Shown one piece after another: positions 1 through 13,900 of a stretch of DNA of 64,000 bases. The position numbers were made by a program, and so were the translations under genes. The DNA comes from Vanessa cardui. Its lineage: Eukaryota; Arthropoda; Insecta; Lepidoptera; Nymphalidae. The DNA lies in the NCBI RefSeq assembly GCF_905220365.1, contig NC_061151.1:4706197-4770196 (forward strand). The letters run 5' to 3'. The notes beneath the pieces were generated by a model that did not search any database, was not told where the DNA came from, and saw only the letters and a list, made by a program, of their open reading frames with translations. Numbering within the stretch: position 1 is the first letter of the stretch; each line of letters begins with the position of its first letter.

Positions 1-1425
1 TTGTGTCCTTTATTTTTCCGAAGACATTTTCTGGCCGGTAAGTTCTGGTTAAAGTGTAAGTCATTTAAAAATAATGATATTATATACCTATTAGAGACTC
101 TTTCTAACTTCATGAATAATTTTTATTGGCGGCGTAAAAAGAAACCATTGTTATATAACAATAATTACAAAACAAATAAACAAGAAACCATTGTTATAAA
201 ACAATAAAATATATATTTTACATAATAATTTGAAAGTAAAAGAAATGTCTAGTAGTGAATCAAACGAAATGTTTTCTTTGGATATGTGGTTAAACAACTT
301 TAATTTATCTAATATCGTAAAGCCTGTTGTTGAAGGTATTAGCAAACCGAAACATTGTTTTGATTCCGATTATTTAAAAGCTCTTTGTTATCAGAAACTG
401 AGTCAAGAGTATTCTGGATTTTATAAAATATACACAGATGGTTCCAAAGACATTAGCTGCAGTGGCGCTGCTTTTTTAGATTATAATACATGAATCTATT
501 CAAAATTTCAAATTAAAGCAAGAGTCTCGATTATGTTTGTTGAGCTTGTGGCAATCGCTGAAGCCTTGTCCTACATTGAATCGATTGATTTTCATAAATT
601 TGTTATATTTACCGACTCGAAAAGTGCTCTTTTACATATCTTAAAATGTACAGCACCCCACAGAGGTCTTCCTATTGCTTTCACTATTTTAAAATGTTTA
701 TTAAAGTTTAAATCTAATAATAAAACAATAATCTTGCAATGGATATCTCATGTCGGGTTAGTGGGTAAATGGTAAATGAGGAAGTTGACCGACTAGCTAA
801 AGAAGCTATATCCGATGGTATTGAATTTAAGTGTTTACCTAGTCCCACCGATCTTTTAGGGGATATTAAACGAATATGTCATGAGATGTGGTCTGAATAT
901 TTTAATGAAAGATCGCTTACCAAAGGAATCTGGTATAAAACTATACAACCTAGACTTTTTGGATCTCTCTGGTTCCTAAATTCCAAATTAAAGCGCAAAG
1001 ATATTACAACTGCCTTAAGATTGCGCTCTGGTCACATTCCACTGAATAGTTTCGGATATATGATGAGAAAAGTGAATTCTCCTAATTGTACTGTGTGCGG
1101 TGTGGTAGAGGATGTCTATCACATTTTAGAAGAATGTGTTCGTGTCCTAACACGAACACATTCTTCTAAAATGTGCTAAAGGGAGCTGTTGTCGCTAGTC
1201 GTGGTTATAATATTGGTGTTTATAATAGCATTTTAGCTTCTCCATTGTCTAACGAAGCTAAATCTGTTTATAAATTTGTAAATTTAGCTCTCAAAAATAG
1301 AAATAAGAAAGCCTTATCTATGACTGTATTGTACTAATATGTGATGTGAGAAATGTATTTAACTGTATATGTAATGACGAGGGTGACATATTAACTTAGT
1401 GAAAAAACCCTCTTTAATAAATAAA
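1..1425 (+). pseudogene. I-type LINE 3' part: RT-RNase H linker, RNase H, Cys/His tail; broken
   Basis: Translated pieces in changing frames follow the order of an RNase H-bearing non-LTR retrotransposon. First comes a post-RT linker (1-170, WRRKKKPLL), then RNase H with YTDGSK, ELVAIAEAL, FTDSKSAL and VDRLAKEA (about 415-830), then a tail with RLRSGH and a C-x2-C-type CTVCG...HILEEC (about 1015-1140). A terminal KGAVVASRG segment follows (about 1177-1340). The A-rich 3' end lies near 1345-1430. Breaks: in-frame TGA at 491, frameshift near 770, and a perfect inverted duplication at 1120-1175 that shifts the frame. The 5' part is outside the window. Dead copy. Confidence 0.75.
1120..1175. repeat. 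Perfect 25-bp inverted repeat, 6-nt loop
   Basis: Arms 1120-1144 and 1151-1175 are exact reverse complements around TCCTAA. It lies inside the LINE tail frame, and the protein similarity resumes in another frame after it, so it is an inverted duplication and not part of the ancestral element. Confidence 0.9.
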
Positions 1426-1675
1426 GAAAAAAAAATACCAAATTTAATCTAATTCGGTTTAGTGTTTTAAACAAAAGCTTCACAGACAGAGTTACTTCAG
1501 CATTTATATTATTAAAATTTATAAAATTAGTATACATATCTCTCATAGAACAATGTTTATGGTATATATACATATAATAATATCGGAGTGTCTGTTTGTA
1601 ATATTAAAATAGCTTTGTTTTACCCAATGCATATGTATTTGTACACGGTACATACACCGAAATAACATTTTTTTA

Positions 1676-1842
1676 CAAGTTTGTCTGTCTGTTTGTTCCG
1701 GCTAGTCTCTGGAACAGCTAGATCGATTTTGACGGGGCTTTCACTGGCAGATAACTGTTATAATAAGGAGTAACTTAGGCTACGATATTGTATTTTTTTT
1801 TGTTAAATTTAAACGCGTGCAAGGTCGCGGGAACAGTCATTT
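1676..1842 (+). repeat. Helitron-like family I fragment
   Basis: Contains the shared segment 'gttccggctagtctctgg' and a 'ggctttcactggcaga' block also seen (some reversed) near 7750, 11700, 15460, 37850 and 46440. Non-coding. It lies just downstream of the host gene stop codon. Confidence 0.45.
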
Positions 1843-1932
1843 CAAATAAAACTCATGTTCGTGCTTAAATAATTTAATCTACAACTTATTATAATATATT
1901 TTCTTACATGTACATAATATAAAACATATTTT

Positions 1933-1991
1933 TTAAACGTTGTACAAGTTTAACGGCTTTAGTTGTTCAATCGTCCATTCATCATCAGAAT
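1933..1991 (-). CDS. Exon 15: terminal coding exon and stop
   Basis: 59 nt from acceptor CCCTGTTTCAG to TAA. It encodes residues 300-317, an acidic SDDEW then EQLKPLNLYNV. An AG 17 nt upstream (GATAACAG) would give a frame that does not join the phase-1 donor of exon 14 cleanly, so the inner AG is preferred. No clear poly(A) signal is seen downstream. Confidence 0.7.
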
Positions 1992-4900
1992 CTGAAACAG
2001 GGGATGACCTGTTATCAATTTAAAATCTAGTTTAATCCGGTTTTGAAGTCAACGAGTTGGATAAAGAAAAATCAAAATATTATTTATTGAAGTACGTTCA
2101 AAATAGCACTTTTGCTTATGTTAACTATCTTGAGACTAAAAAAAAAACAAACATGTACGTCGCAACTTAGATGTAGCATCGTCAAATATTGATTTATTTC
2201 TTATAAGAAAATGATCTTTATACAAAAGCAATATTTTGTTATATTGTATAACCAAATACATATGCCAAATTGAAGATTGTTTTTTACGATTCTACGCTTA
2301 AGTTAATGTAAGAAATATTAATTATTTCTCATTTCACCAATGAGCCACTAACCTTGAAAACTCAGATATTATGTCCCCTATGTCTGTTGTTCATCATCAA
2401 TCACTCATTCCTTAAACCAGAACACAACAATACTGTGTACGTTCAGCGTGAGTGGGTGGTACCTATCTTGCACAAAGTGCTGCCATTGAGTAAAAAACCT
2501 TACCACCAAGTCCTGATGTAAGGATTAGCTGAAACTTCTTACGGTGCAGATGTCTGGGCGGTGGTGACAATTTACCATTAGGTGGCCAATTAGGCCGCCT
2601 GTCTACCCATTATACACCACTAATAAAATGAAAATATAAGCCAGGATCTCTTGTGGTAAGAATTTCAGCAGCGCCATCAGTGACTGTGTTTTATGGTCGA
2701 GGTTTATACTCTGCCAAAAAGGTAAATTGAATAAAGTAAAATATATATTACCACTTTCATTTTCATATCTCGGCCTTGGTAGTTTCGGACTTGGGGCTCG
2801 TGCTGTGAAAATATAGATTAAGTAAGGCTAAATCCATGACACCAGGGATCATCATTTAGGGCTGACGAAAAATACAAGATGGCGTCGTAGCTATGACACG
2901 ACATTTTAAATCTATAGACATTATTGAGGTAGTCTTGTTTCAATTTAATTTAATTGTGGAAGGCGGTTATCATGGTATGGGCATGTTATACGGAGGAATG
3001 AGGAACATATTGTGAAGGTTTTGAGCATGAACGTGGATGGATATAGAGGGGACGACCAATGAAACGATGGATGGATTGGGTGAAAGATGATGTGGCTGGA
3101 AAGAATGTCACTTGTGATATGACGTCAGATGGGGAAGTATGAAAGAAGACATGCTGCGCCGACCGTAGGTAAATTGGGATAAGGACAGGAGGATGATGGC
3201 CTAAGCATACAAGATTTTATATTCAATACAAGATTTTATAGATGATAAAAAAGCGTGGAGTTAACACCTGTCGACTTCCAAGCAGGATATATTAATTTAG
3301 ATAATTATATTTAACTAACATGACTTTGTACTTTTGAAATGTTAAAAACTAACTACTGAGTTTCTTGCCGGTTCTTCTCGGTAGAATCTACTTTCCGAAC
3401 CGGTGGTAGTTTCACTTAATTGTAAAATGACGATTCAAAAAGTGCTTGTAAAAGCCTACTTAATAAAGTTTATTTTGATTTGATTGATTTATAAAAGATA
3501 CCCCCTATTTCCTGAAACTTTGACATCCGAAGAGACCTTTGGGCTGTTAACGAAAAATTCAAACCAAAAAGGCCCAATCCTGTTGTCATATTGACAATAT
3601 GACGACAAAAATGGGCCTGGGATGGTATAATGTGGACTTACCAATTTTTTTCGTTTGTTGTGAAACAGGCTTAGGAAATATTGGCGGTGCCACGCCACTT
3701 GTCGGACTGGATGTGGATTCGTTCACTGAAAATTTAAAACTAATTAATCACTATAATTTATTTCCTAAGAATTTTATTGTTATCTGATATAATTTGACAT
3801 GTGTCAATATTGGCTGTATGAGTAGAGTCTGTGCTGTTTTATAGTAAAAAATAATTAAATAAATTTTATGATATATACGAGACTACATATTTAAAATGAC
3901 AATAATTAACAATATACTATGCGCCATATTTATAAAATAATATTAACAATTGTCACAAACTTAATATACATGACAACTCAATCGGATGAATTTAATCCTG
4001 ATATATTTTTTATCAACGTTATCATAATCTATGACTTTTTTAGGTAGTAGGTAGTTCTATATATATATCATTTTCTACCCCTAAACGACAATATTATTTT
4101 GATGGAATTTTAAAACTGTAAAATGCTCAAGAGAGAACATCTTAGATCCAAAAATGTGTGGTCCATTGGCGATGCATGAATTGGTTTATAATTCTCATGG
4201 AACCAATTTTATCAGCAGTTGTGATCATTAACCATAATTTCATAGACATGGCTGGTAACGTGGTATAGAAAATAGCATACATAGCATACCGTAAGTAAAA
4301 AAAAACGGGAAATAAAGACTTTTGACTGCCAGGCAGGATATATTACGTACATACATAATCGTATTGAACTAACATGAGTGTATTTTAAATCCTTAAAAGG
4401 AGTAACTACTGAATTTTTTGCCTGTTCTTCTCGGTAGAATCTACTTTCGAAACCATTGATAGCTTTACTTAATATATTTGTTAAAAGAGGATTCGAAAGT
4501 GCTTGTAAAAGCCTACTTGAATACATTATATTTTGATTTTTAGTTATAATAACCAAACACCAAGTACCGTTGACACAAAAAAGTAAATAATGGCTAAAAT
4601 TACTGGTTTAATTGGATCTGTTAGAATCGTTTTATTTTTGTAACGTACCATCTGTTTCCTTGAAGCTTTATTTAGCAGACCACACGGCCAGATGTCAGTC
4701 AAAATGTCATGTTATGACAGGTTTTTATGGAACTGCTAGTGACCCATCGTATCTTCTCCATCGTACGTGATATTTGGTGAAATAATCTGTGCCCTTTGGG
4801 CACAAATAAGAGCCAAAAAATATTTAAAAGTGACTTCTGACTTACTACTGGTGACTCGACGTATTCCGGGTGCGTAAAATAAAAAAAAATATAACAGCAA

Positions 4901-7900
4901 CAACAACAACAACAACCTTTAAATTCCCACTGCTGGGCTAATGGTCTCCTCTCCCTTTGATGAGAAGGTTTGGAACATATTCCACCACGCTCTTCCAATG
5001 CGGGTTGGTGGAATACACACGTGGCAGAATTTCTTTGAAATTTGTCACATGCAGGTTTCCTCACGATGTTTTCCTTCACCGCTGAGCACGAAATGAATTA
5101 TAAAGACAAATTAAGCAGATGAAACAGCGGTGCTTGCCTGGGTTTGAACCCGCAATCATCGGTTAAGATGCACGCGTTCTAACCACTGGGCCTACTCGAC
5201 TCAAAAAAATATATATGATATAGGTAAATGTATAAAATAAAATAACAAACTCACTGGCTGCTCTTCGCTTCAATTTTGACAGTAATTCAGAATTCTCCTC
5301 TGTAATTAAATGATTTAAAAGTTCAATAAAATAAAACAAAACAACATCGGTGGGATATCCTATTAACTAACAAATAACTTCATTTCAACCCATGTCGCCG
5401 GTTCAAATCTAGGCACCTCTTATTTGTTCATAATATCATTTACGCTTATCTCTACATATTATAAAACAAAGTCGCGTGCGTCTGTCTGTACGTTCGCGAT
5501 AAAATCCAAACCTGCTGAACGGATTTTCATGAGGTTTTCACTGATACACAGAGTGATAGATAAGAAGGGTTTAGGTATATCATTTATTAAGGTTTTTGTG
5601 TAAATAAGTTGAACTAGAACGACAATAAACAAGCCGTCTGCGTTTTTTTCAATAATAAAGATATTTTTATATATTTAATGAAACAATATATATATATATA
5701 TATATATATTGTTCTTCCAGACAACCGAGGTGATATGGAGTAGTAGCCAACAGAGAGATGGTAGGTGGTGTAAAATAGACTACATACATAGATACAATAA
5801 TATAATACATACATAAACTACTACATAAATATAGCTAGGTACATACAAATATACAGATATATACAAATAATAATTATATATGTACATGGCGGGACGGGTC
5901 GCTAGTTGATTATACTTCTAATATTCAAATTTATTATTTCTTAAAATTAAGACATAATCAAAAATATTCTAATATAACTGAGCTAAGAACCTCCTTTTTC
6001 AAGTCTGTTAAAATAATTACCTGGTACGATTTGAGCTGGTGTTATATGCTTAGGTCTGACATTGATGGAGTTCTTACGAGATCTCGTTGGGAGAGTTGAA
6101 GGCTTAACTGAAATCAAAGATACACTTCTAACTTTACTAGCACAATACATTATATACGTTATCAGCCTGTAAATTTCCCACTGCTGGGCTTTGATCCAAT
6201 GCATTGGTGGATACACATTTTGTTGCATTACTTTGAAATTAGACACATGCAGGTTTCCTCACGATGTTTTCCTTCACCACGTTTACGTTTTAAAATTATA
6301 AAGACGAATTAAGTACCTGAAAATTCAGTGATGTTTGTCTGGGGTTGAACCCGCATTCATTGAACAAATGCACGCGTTCTAACCACGCTATTAATATATA
6401 AAAGATTTTACAGTCGGGGTAAGAAAAGGATCGTCACTTTAAGATCTATTTTCGTGTGCTCAGTATGAGCGATAATCTGCTTTACCGATCGAGAATGATA
6501 TATTGCGTCGCAATGATTTGACGTTTAGATTCAAAAGGTACTGAGTGTTTTGGACTAGATAAAGGAATTAATTTGAAAACTGACGAAGGTTATCTTGGTG
6601 GTAGGGCTTTGTGCAAGTGCGTCTGGGAAGTTACCACCCACTCATCAGTTATTCTACCGCCAAATAACAGTACTCAGTATTGTTGTGTTCCAGTTTGAAG
6701 GGTGAGTGAGCCAGTGTAACTACAGGCACAAGGGACTTAGCATCTTAGTTCCCAAGGTTGGTGGCACATTGACGATGTAAGGAATAGTTAATATTTCTTA
6801 CAGCGTCATTGTCTATGGATGTTAGTGACCACTTTTCATCAGGTGGCCCATATGCTCGTCCGCCAACCTATACCATAAAAAAGACTATCCATAGTTCCTC
6901 TTTGTACTTAGGGTTCCCTAAGTAAATAAATTTCATTTGTAAAGAGTAAGATGAGAACCTGAAATGACTTCGTGCGGTAATGGCATCGGCGATCTGTTTC
7001 TCTGAGGCTTTGGATCTCGTCCTGAAAGGAAAACCAAAACAAAAAAAAAACATACTTTCAATGTTATGATCAATTTAAGTAAAAAGTTAGCAAAGTACGA
7101 CACAACTTAGATGTCGCATCGGCAAAATTCGTAAAACCGATCACATCCGACTTGAGTATGCTATCCTAAATTATAAAAATTTATTTCGCTTGAGTATGCT
7201 ATCCTAAATCTTAATATTTATTTCGCATGCGAATATGATCTTTGCACAAACGTAATAACTTGTATTGTCATATGACCTAATATATTCGTCAATTTGACGC
7301 GTCGATTTACATGCACTTGCTTTCCCTGACGCGTGAATCTACAGCGACGAATAGCGTCGAATGGCGCGGTAGGGAGCTATTTCTATTGGTCGTTTAAATT
7401 GGCAGTAATCGGCTTTATTTTCATTCTATTGCATTTTCTGATACTACATTTAATTTGTGTCGTACATAAGCCTTATTTTATTTAAAATTCAACACTAAAT
7501 GAAGTTAACTATAAAATAATTATATCTTTGCTAGCACTAGACAACCTAAATTTAGATTTGTGATAAACGCTAACAAAAAATGTCAAATTGCTTGAGGCTT
7601 CCTCTAGGGGAATTAATTCCATCTAGAAACACCTGTGCATATTCATCACCTATTCTGGATAATTGCAAAATGCCCACGTATTTATATGAGTGTTAAGGAA
7701 CATTATTAAGATGCTTTTAAAATAGTTTCTGTAAAATTATTATATACTAGATGAGCCCGTTACGTGCTTAAGTTATTACTCCTTATTAAATCAGCTTCAT
7801 GCCAGTGAAAGTCCAGTCAAAATCGGTTCAGCCAGTTTTGAGATTAGTCGGAACAAACAGACAGACATATAAAAAAAATGATATTTTGGTATTATTCACA

Positions 7901-10900
7901 GAATATTTTTCATTAATAATTGTCTACTTATTATTCTGATGTATAAGCTATATTATTGTAAAGTTTCATTGAAATCCATTCAGTAATTTTTGCGTGAAAG
8001 AGTATCTAACATACATCCATACATGCAAACTTTCGCCACGAAATATTTGTAAGGATTAAGAACTATTGTTGATAAAGTAACAGCCTGTAAATTTCCCACT
8101 GCTGGGCTAAAGCATCCTCTCCCATTAAGGAGAGGGTTTGGAACATATTCCACCAAAGTGTGACAATGCGGGTGGTGGAATGCACACGTAACAGAATTTC
8201 GATGAAATTAGACACATGCAGGTTTTCTCACGATGTTTTCCTTCACCGCCGAGCACGAGATGAATTATAAACGCAAATTAAGCACATATTTATAGTGGTG
8301 CTTGCTTGGATTTCAACTCGAAATCATCGGTTAAGATGCACGCGTTCAAACCACTGGGCCATCTCAGCTTATATTGTTGATGGTGTTCAGTAACTTACCA
8401 TAGCCGATTTCCTTAGGGGTGGGTAGTCGTTCCCTATTCCTCGGCATGCTCGCTGTTTGACGGAAATAATTAACTGTAAAAAATACATTATATTTTTTAC
8501 AGACCGTATAATATAATTTAAATCTATAATACTATACTTTACTTTACTTTACTTTTTTAGTTCATATTTGTATATACATATATATTTAAGCATTTAATGT
8601 TGTTAATTCTTATGTTAATAAAATACTTTAAATCTACTTGGTGACAGGGCTTTGTGCAAGCCCGTCTGGGTAGGTACCACCCATTCATCAGTTATTCTAC
8701 CGCCAAGTACTGAGTATTGTTGTGTTCCGGTTTGAAGGGTGAGTGAGCCAGTGTAACTACAACCACAAGGGACATAACATCTTAGTTCCCAAGGTTGGTG
8801 GCACATTGACGATGTAAGGAGTAGTTAATATTTCCTACAGCGTCATTGTCTATGGGTGACCACTTACCATCAGGTGGCCCATATGCTCGTCCGCTAACCT
8901 ATACCATAAAAAATCAAAATAATTAATATATTGTTATAATAATGTACCTGGTACTGTCCGTGGTGGTATTATGTGGATGGTTGGTGTTGCCAATGGTTCT
9001 GGTAGTGGATTTGAATTTGGAACACCTGAGGCATAAAGACCGTTAAATTTCATTTGCAAATTATAAAGCGGTAATATTCAAATTAAATTCGAAAAAGGAA
9101 TATTCGTGGTATGCAATTTTGATACAAAATAACCGACTTTAGTATGAATGTGAAAAAAAAAGAATATTCGAAATCGGTTCAGAAATTAAAACGATGCAAC
9201 TAATGTATTAAAAAACAACTGGCTTATTAAAAATCCTTCTATTTTTGAAGTCGTTTCCAATTACAAAACAATTTGCATACAGAACTAAAAAAATGAATAA
9301 AAAAAAGTGCTACAAAAAATCTATGAAAAATACGACATTCAATTTTAGACGTTTGTTTTAAATTCCGAATTAAAAAAAAGTAAGTATGAAAATCCTTTTT
9401 TGTTTTTTTATTGTTGTACGTTCGCTTGGTATTATTGAAAGGACCGTGTCTAGGCTGTACTATCGACTTACCTTTGCCATAATTTACAATTAATTATTTA
9501 TTACACTTGGTGGTAGGGCTTTGTGGAAGCACGTCTGGGTAGGTACCTCCCACTCATCAGTTATTCTACCGCCAAATAACAGTACTCAGTATTGTTGTGT
9601 TCCGGTTTGAAGGGTGAGTGAGCCAGTGTAACTACAGGCACAAGGGACATAACAACTTAGTTCCCAAGGTTGGTGGTACATTGACGATGGAAGGAATAGT
9701 TTTTACAGCGTCATTGTCTATGGGTGATGGTGACCACTTACCGTCAGGTGGCCCATCTGCTCGTTCATCAACCTATACCACAAAAAAAATAGTTTTTTTT
9801 ATAAAACTGCCATAATCGTCAGCTTCACAAATGAATATGGCCCTGTATTATGTAACTGTTATCTAAATGCCTACTTATACGTCCTCGACAATAGTTTGGA
9901 TATGTAAAAGGATTTATTGATTTATTAATTATTATACTAGTTGTCGCCCTCGGCTTCTCTCCGTTTTAGGAGTTGGTTGGTAGTCTATGTCCCTTCTTGG
10001 AGTTCAATATGTTTGCTGAATACCAAATTTAATTAAATTCTCTTTGGTTTGGTCGTGAAAGAACCACAGGCAGGCAGACAGAGTTACTTTCACATTTATA
10101 ATAATAAATAGTATGGGTATACTTACGAGGTAAAGTCTCTATGGGAGGAGGTGGAGGTTTTTCTGGAAAAAAAGTTCGTATGATTAAAAAAATCAATACC
10201 AAAATATATCTCATATAAGTAGGCGTTCCATTTATAGAATTGTAGTCATCTTATAAAACAGTTTCAAGCGGTAAGGTCGATTCTACTGAGAAGAACCGAA
10301 AACTTGGTACTAATATAGATGATAAAAAAGCGTGGAGTTAATACCCGTTGACTTCCAAGCAGGATATATTAATTTAAATAATTGTGTTTAACTACTGTGA
10401 CTTTGTATTTTTTAAATGTTAAAAAAGAGTAACTACTGAGTTTCTTACCGGTTTTTCTCGGTAGAATATACTTTCCGCTTCACTGAATTGTAAAATGACG
10501 ATTCAAAAGTTCTTGTAACAGCCTACTTCATTAAAGTTTATTTCGATTTGATTTGATTCATATTTGTCATATGACCTTTTTGGGGGATTCCCGAAATGCA
10601 AATTGGGATAAATTGGGGGAGAATGGGTCCCCACAGAAGATAAGGCCAACAGGGATGTTGGAAGGTAGCAAATACTTACTGTTTATCTTGTTCAGTTCTG
10701 GTAACGACTCGTAATGACTGGCCTCGATATTTTCAGGAGTTTTGATCACTTTTCCTGGTGTCTTACTGTAGCGCGCTAAATGTAAACATAAAGTTAAATT
10801 TTAATTCGCCTCATTGCCTCCACTGGTGACAGGAGGGCTGGTTCGTTTTTTGCCCAGAGGATCGGAATTTCGATTCAACGGGGAAATGCTGCTCGCATTC

Positions 10901-13900
10901 TTGCCACCATTGCACGCGGTCAAGATTTATACAGTAACTAGCTTTAGTTCATATTTGTATATATTTAAGCATTTAATGTTATTAATTCTTATGTTAGTAA
11001 ATAAATAATAATAATAAATAATAAGTATGAGACAACATCACATACATTGCTCTGATCCCAATATAAGTAGCTGAAGCACTTGTGTTATGGAAATCAGAAG
11101 TAACGACGGTACCACAAATAACCAGACCCAACACAACAAAGAAACTAATGGTAATCTACATCGACTCGGCAGGGAATCGAACCCGGGACCTCAGAGTGGC
11201 GTACCCATGAAGACCGGTGTACACACCACTCGACCATGGAGGTCGACTATGTAATGTTAAGTAAAATTATGAAGAGTTTGTATGTTTCTAAGGGCCTTCA
11301 CGCACCTCGCGTGTTTTGTTTCGTCGATCATTTTGACGACCTCCGTGGTTGAGTAATGTGTACACCGGTTTTCATGGATACGCCACTCCGAGGTAAAAAA
11401 GTTCATTAGTTTTCTACGTTGTGAGTCTGGGTGTTTGTGGTACCGTCGTTACTTATGATTTTCCATAACACAAGTTCTTTAGCTACTTACTTAGGATCAG
11501 AGTAATGTATGTGATGTTGCTCAATATTTATTTGTTATTATTTATTTAAGTGTTAGAGATGTTACGTGCATGAAAATATAAATACTTTTGGTTTAAAGCA
11601 ATCTGTTCCGACATTTAAAAACGTACTTAAGTAAATTTATTTTAAAGAATACATTTCTCGGTTTTAAGAATTATTAACCATTCTTAACTTCATCAATAAA
11701 ATCTAGCTAATTTATGGAACGGCTGGACCGATTTTGATGAGACTTTCAATGATAGAAAGCTGATGTAATATGTAACTTAGACTACACCAATAACTATTTT
11801 ATTAATTTCAAATGCAAACGAAGTCGCGGTCATAGATAGTACATAGATATATATGTTGTATATGTAATAGCTCACCTTTACTGTCATCACGAATTAATTC
11901 CTTGGTACGTATGATGTCCTCAATTGTTCGTCGTGCCAATTTTACTGTAAACAAGAAAAAATTATTTTAATATATTATGTAGGTTGACTTGCAAACACCG
12001 ACCAGATTATATGATCACCATTATTGTCGAAGTAATAATAATCACTATCCCTAATGTACCACTTGGAATGTAAGATGTAATGTCCCTTGAGCCTTTGATT
12101 CCGCTGGCTTACTCAAAGTGAATCAATATTAAGAATTGCAGTTTAGCGGTTGAAGGTCGTGAGGAAACCTACATGTGTCTAATTTCATTGAAATTCTGCC
12201 ACATGTGCATTCCATCGACCCGCATTGGAACAGCGTGATGGAATATGTTCCAAGTAAAAAAGTAAAGTACTTTAAAATATGTATTTTCCAAGCTCTCTCC
12301 TTAGTGGGAAAGGCGGCCATTAGCCCAGCAGTGGGAAATCTACAGGCTGGTACTTTTTTTACTTTACAAGCAACACCCTAAATCAAGCGCAAAGCCGCGG
12401 CAACTCCTAGTATTTTATAAGGCCTTTAATATGTTTATATTGTAAATAATGTGCTTTATTAATATCTTGGTATTACATGAAAATTCTATATTTATGGTAT
12501 ACAGAGTATAATAAAGAAAAAAAGTTCCGTACCAGATATAAAAACGGCAAAAAAATCATGTCTTTTGTATTAACAAAGAAAGAATTGTAAAAGAGTAACC
12601 ACTGAGTTTCTTGCCGGTTCTTCTCGGTAGAATCTACCTTCCGAACCGGTGTTAGCTTCACTTAATTGTAAAATGACGATTCAAAAGTGATTGTAAAAGC
12701 CTACTCGAATAAAGTTTATTTTGATTTGATTTAACACTTAAATGATTATTTTATTCTGTTTTTATTTGTTGTTATAAAATTTCAAATATCTAAAACGGTT
12801 CATGACAGCGGATTGTTAGTTATAAAGTCCTGTTTTATTTCCCCTTGGGTACATAACCCTAAAAACTAACGAATATTTTGCCTAGACAATATTCAAGATT
12901 ATTTTATTCTATTAGTTTTAATATAGAATACCAGATAAATATTAAAAAAAAAAACTTTTTGCCTTTATTATTTCAATGTAATCTTAATGCTTTAAAATTT
13001 ACATTTTTATTGGTTATAAAAACATATGCAATGATCACGAACACGCCCTTTGAAACAAATATATATCGTATAATTACTAAAAACAATAAAAAATAATCTT
13101 TAAATAGTATGAAACAAAGTCGCTTACCGCTGTCTGTCCCTATGTATGCTTAGATCTTTAAAATTACGCAACGGATTTTGATGCGTGTTTTTTTTTAATA
13201 GATAGAGTGATTCGAGAGGAAGGATTTTGTATATAATACATGGACAATATAGTAAAGAAACATTGTCAATTTAAGATGTTTCTAATTTGATGTCGTAAAT
13301 AAACAATATGAAGTAGGTATACTTAGTAAAAGCATTGCAACCGTGCAAAGCCAGGGCGGGTCGCCTACATAGTATAAAAACAAAGTTGTTCCGAGTTTTT
13401 ACGATTAGATCTTTTAAACTATCTCACATATTTTAATGTAGTTTTAAAACTGAACAAACTGATTCACGAGGCGTATTATAGAAAGCGGATAAAAATTTGC
13501 TGGTGGGAAATACCATTGTACTCGATGATGTCGCAGTAAACATATATGTTATTAACGCGCAAAAAGTGAAGACTAGAAAACGTCCTAATTGGGACGTTTG
13601 CCTTTAGTTGTTTTACGTAGTAATACGTTATTATACATCATAATTACGTAGTAATACGTTTTGCGTAATTAAAACATCTAGTTATCCCTTTTACTTATTG
13701 TTTTTATCAAGCTATCCTTTTTACTTTTAACGAAATGTAAAAATAAACTAAAATAAACTGTCCCCGGCGCGGCACACTTTTTTCTGTTGTTTAGTATGGA
13801 TATAACATATCTGTTTATTAGAATATCATTGATTGTACTCGAGAGAAGTCAGGGTGGGTAGCTAGTGAATATATATTCTATAAAAAAAAAACAAGAAATT

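Noticed and set aside
2020..2140. T-rich acceptor-like 'tttttttttttag' on the minus strand as an extra exon between exons 14 and 15
   Set aside because: The only compatible phase hits a stop after three codons.
2699..2722. Alternative last exon for the host gene (EYKPRP-stop after 'ttggcag')
   Set aside because: Would need an intron of about 30 nt, too short for insects; the exon at 1933 fits better.
3489..3787. Opposing 69-aa and 62-aa frames
   Set aside because: They coincide with an imperfect hairpin; neither has splice or domain support.
9440..9490. Good donor 'gcaaag|gtaagtcg' on the minus strand
   Set aside because: No acceptor or open frame upstream within a sensible distance.
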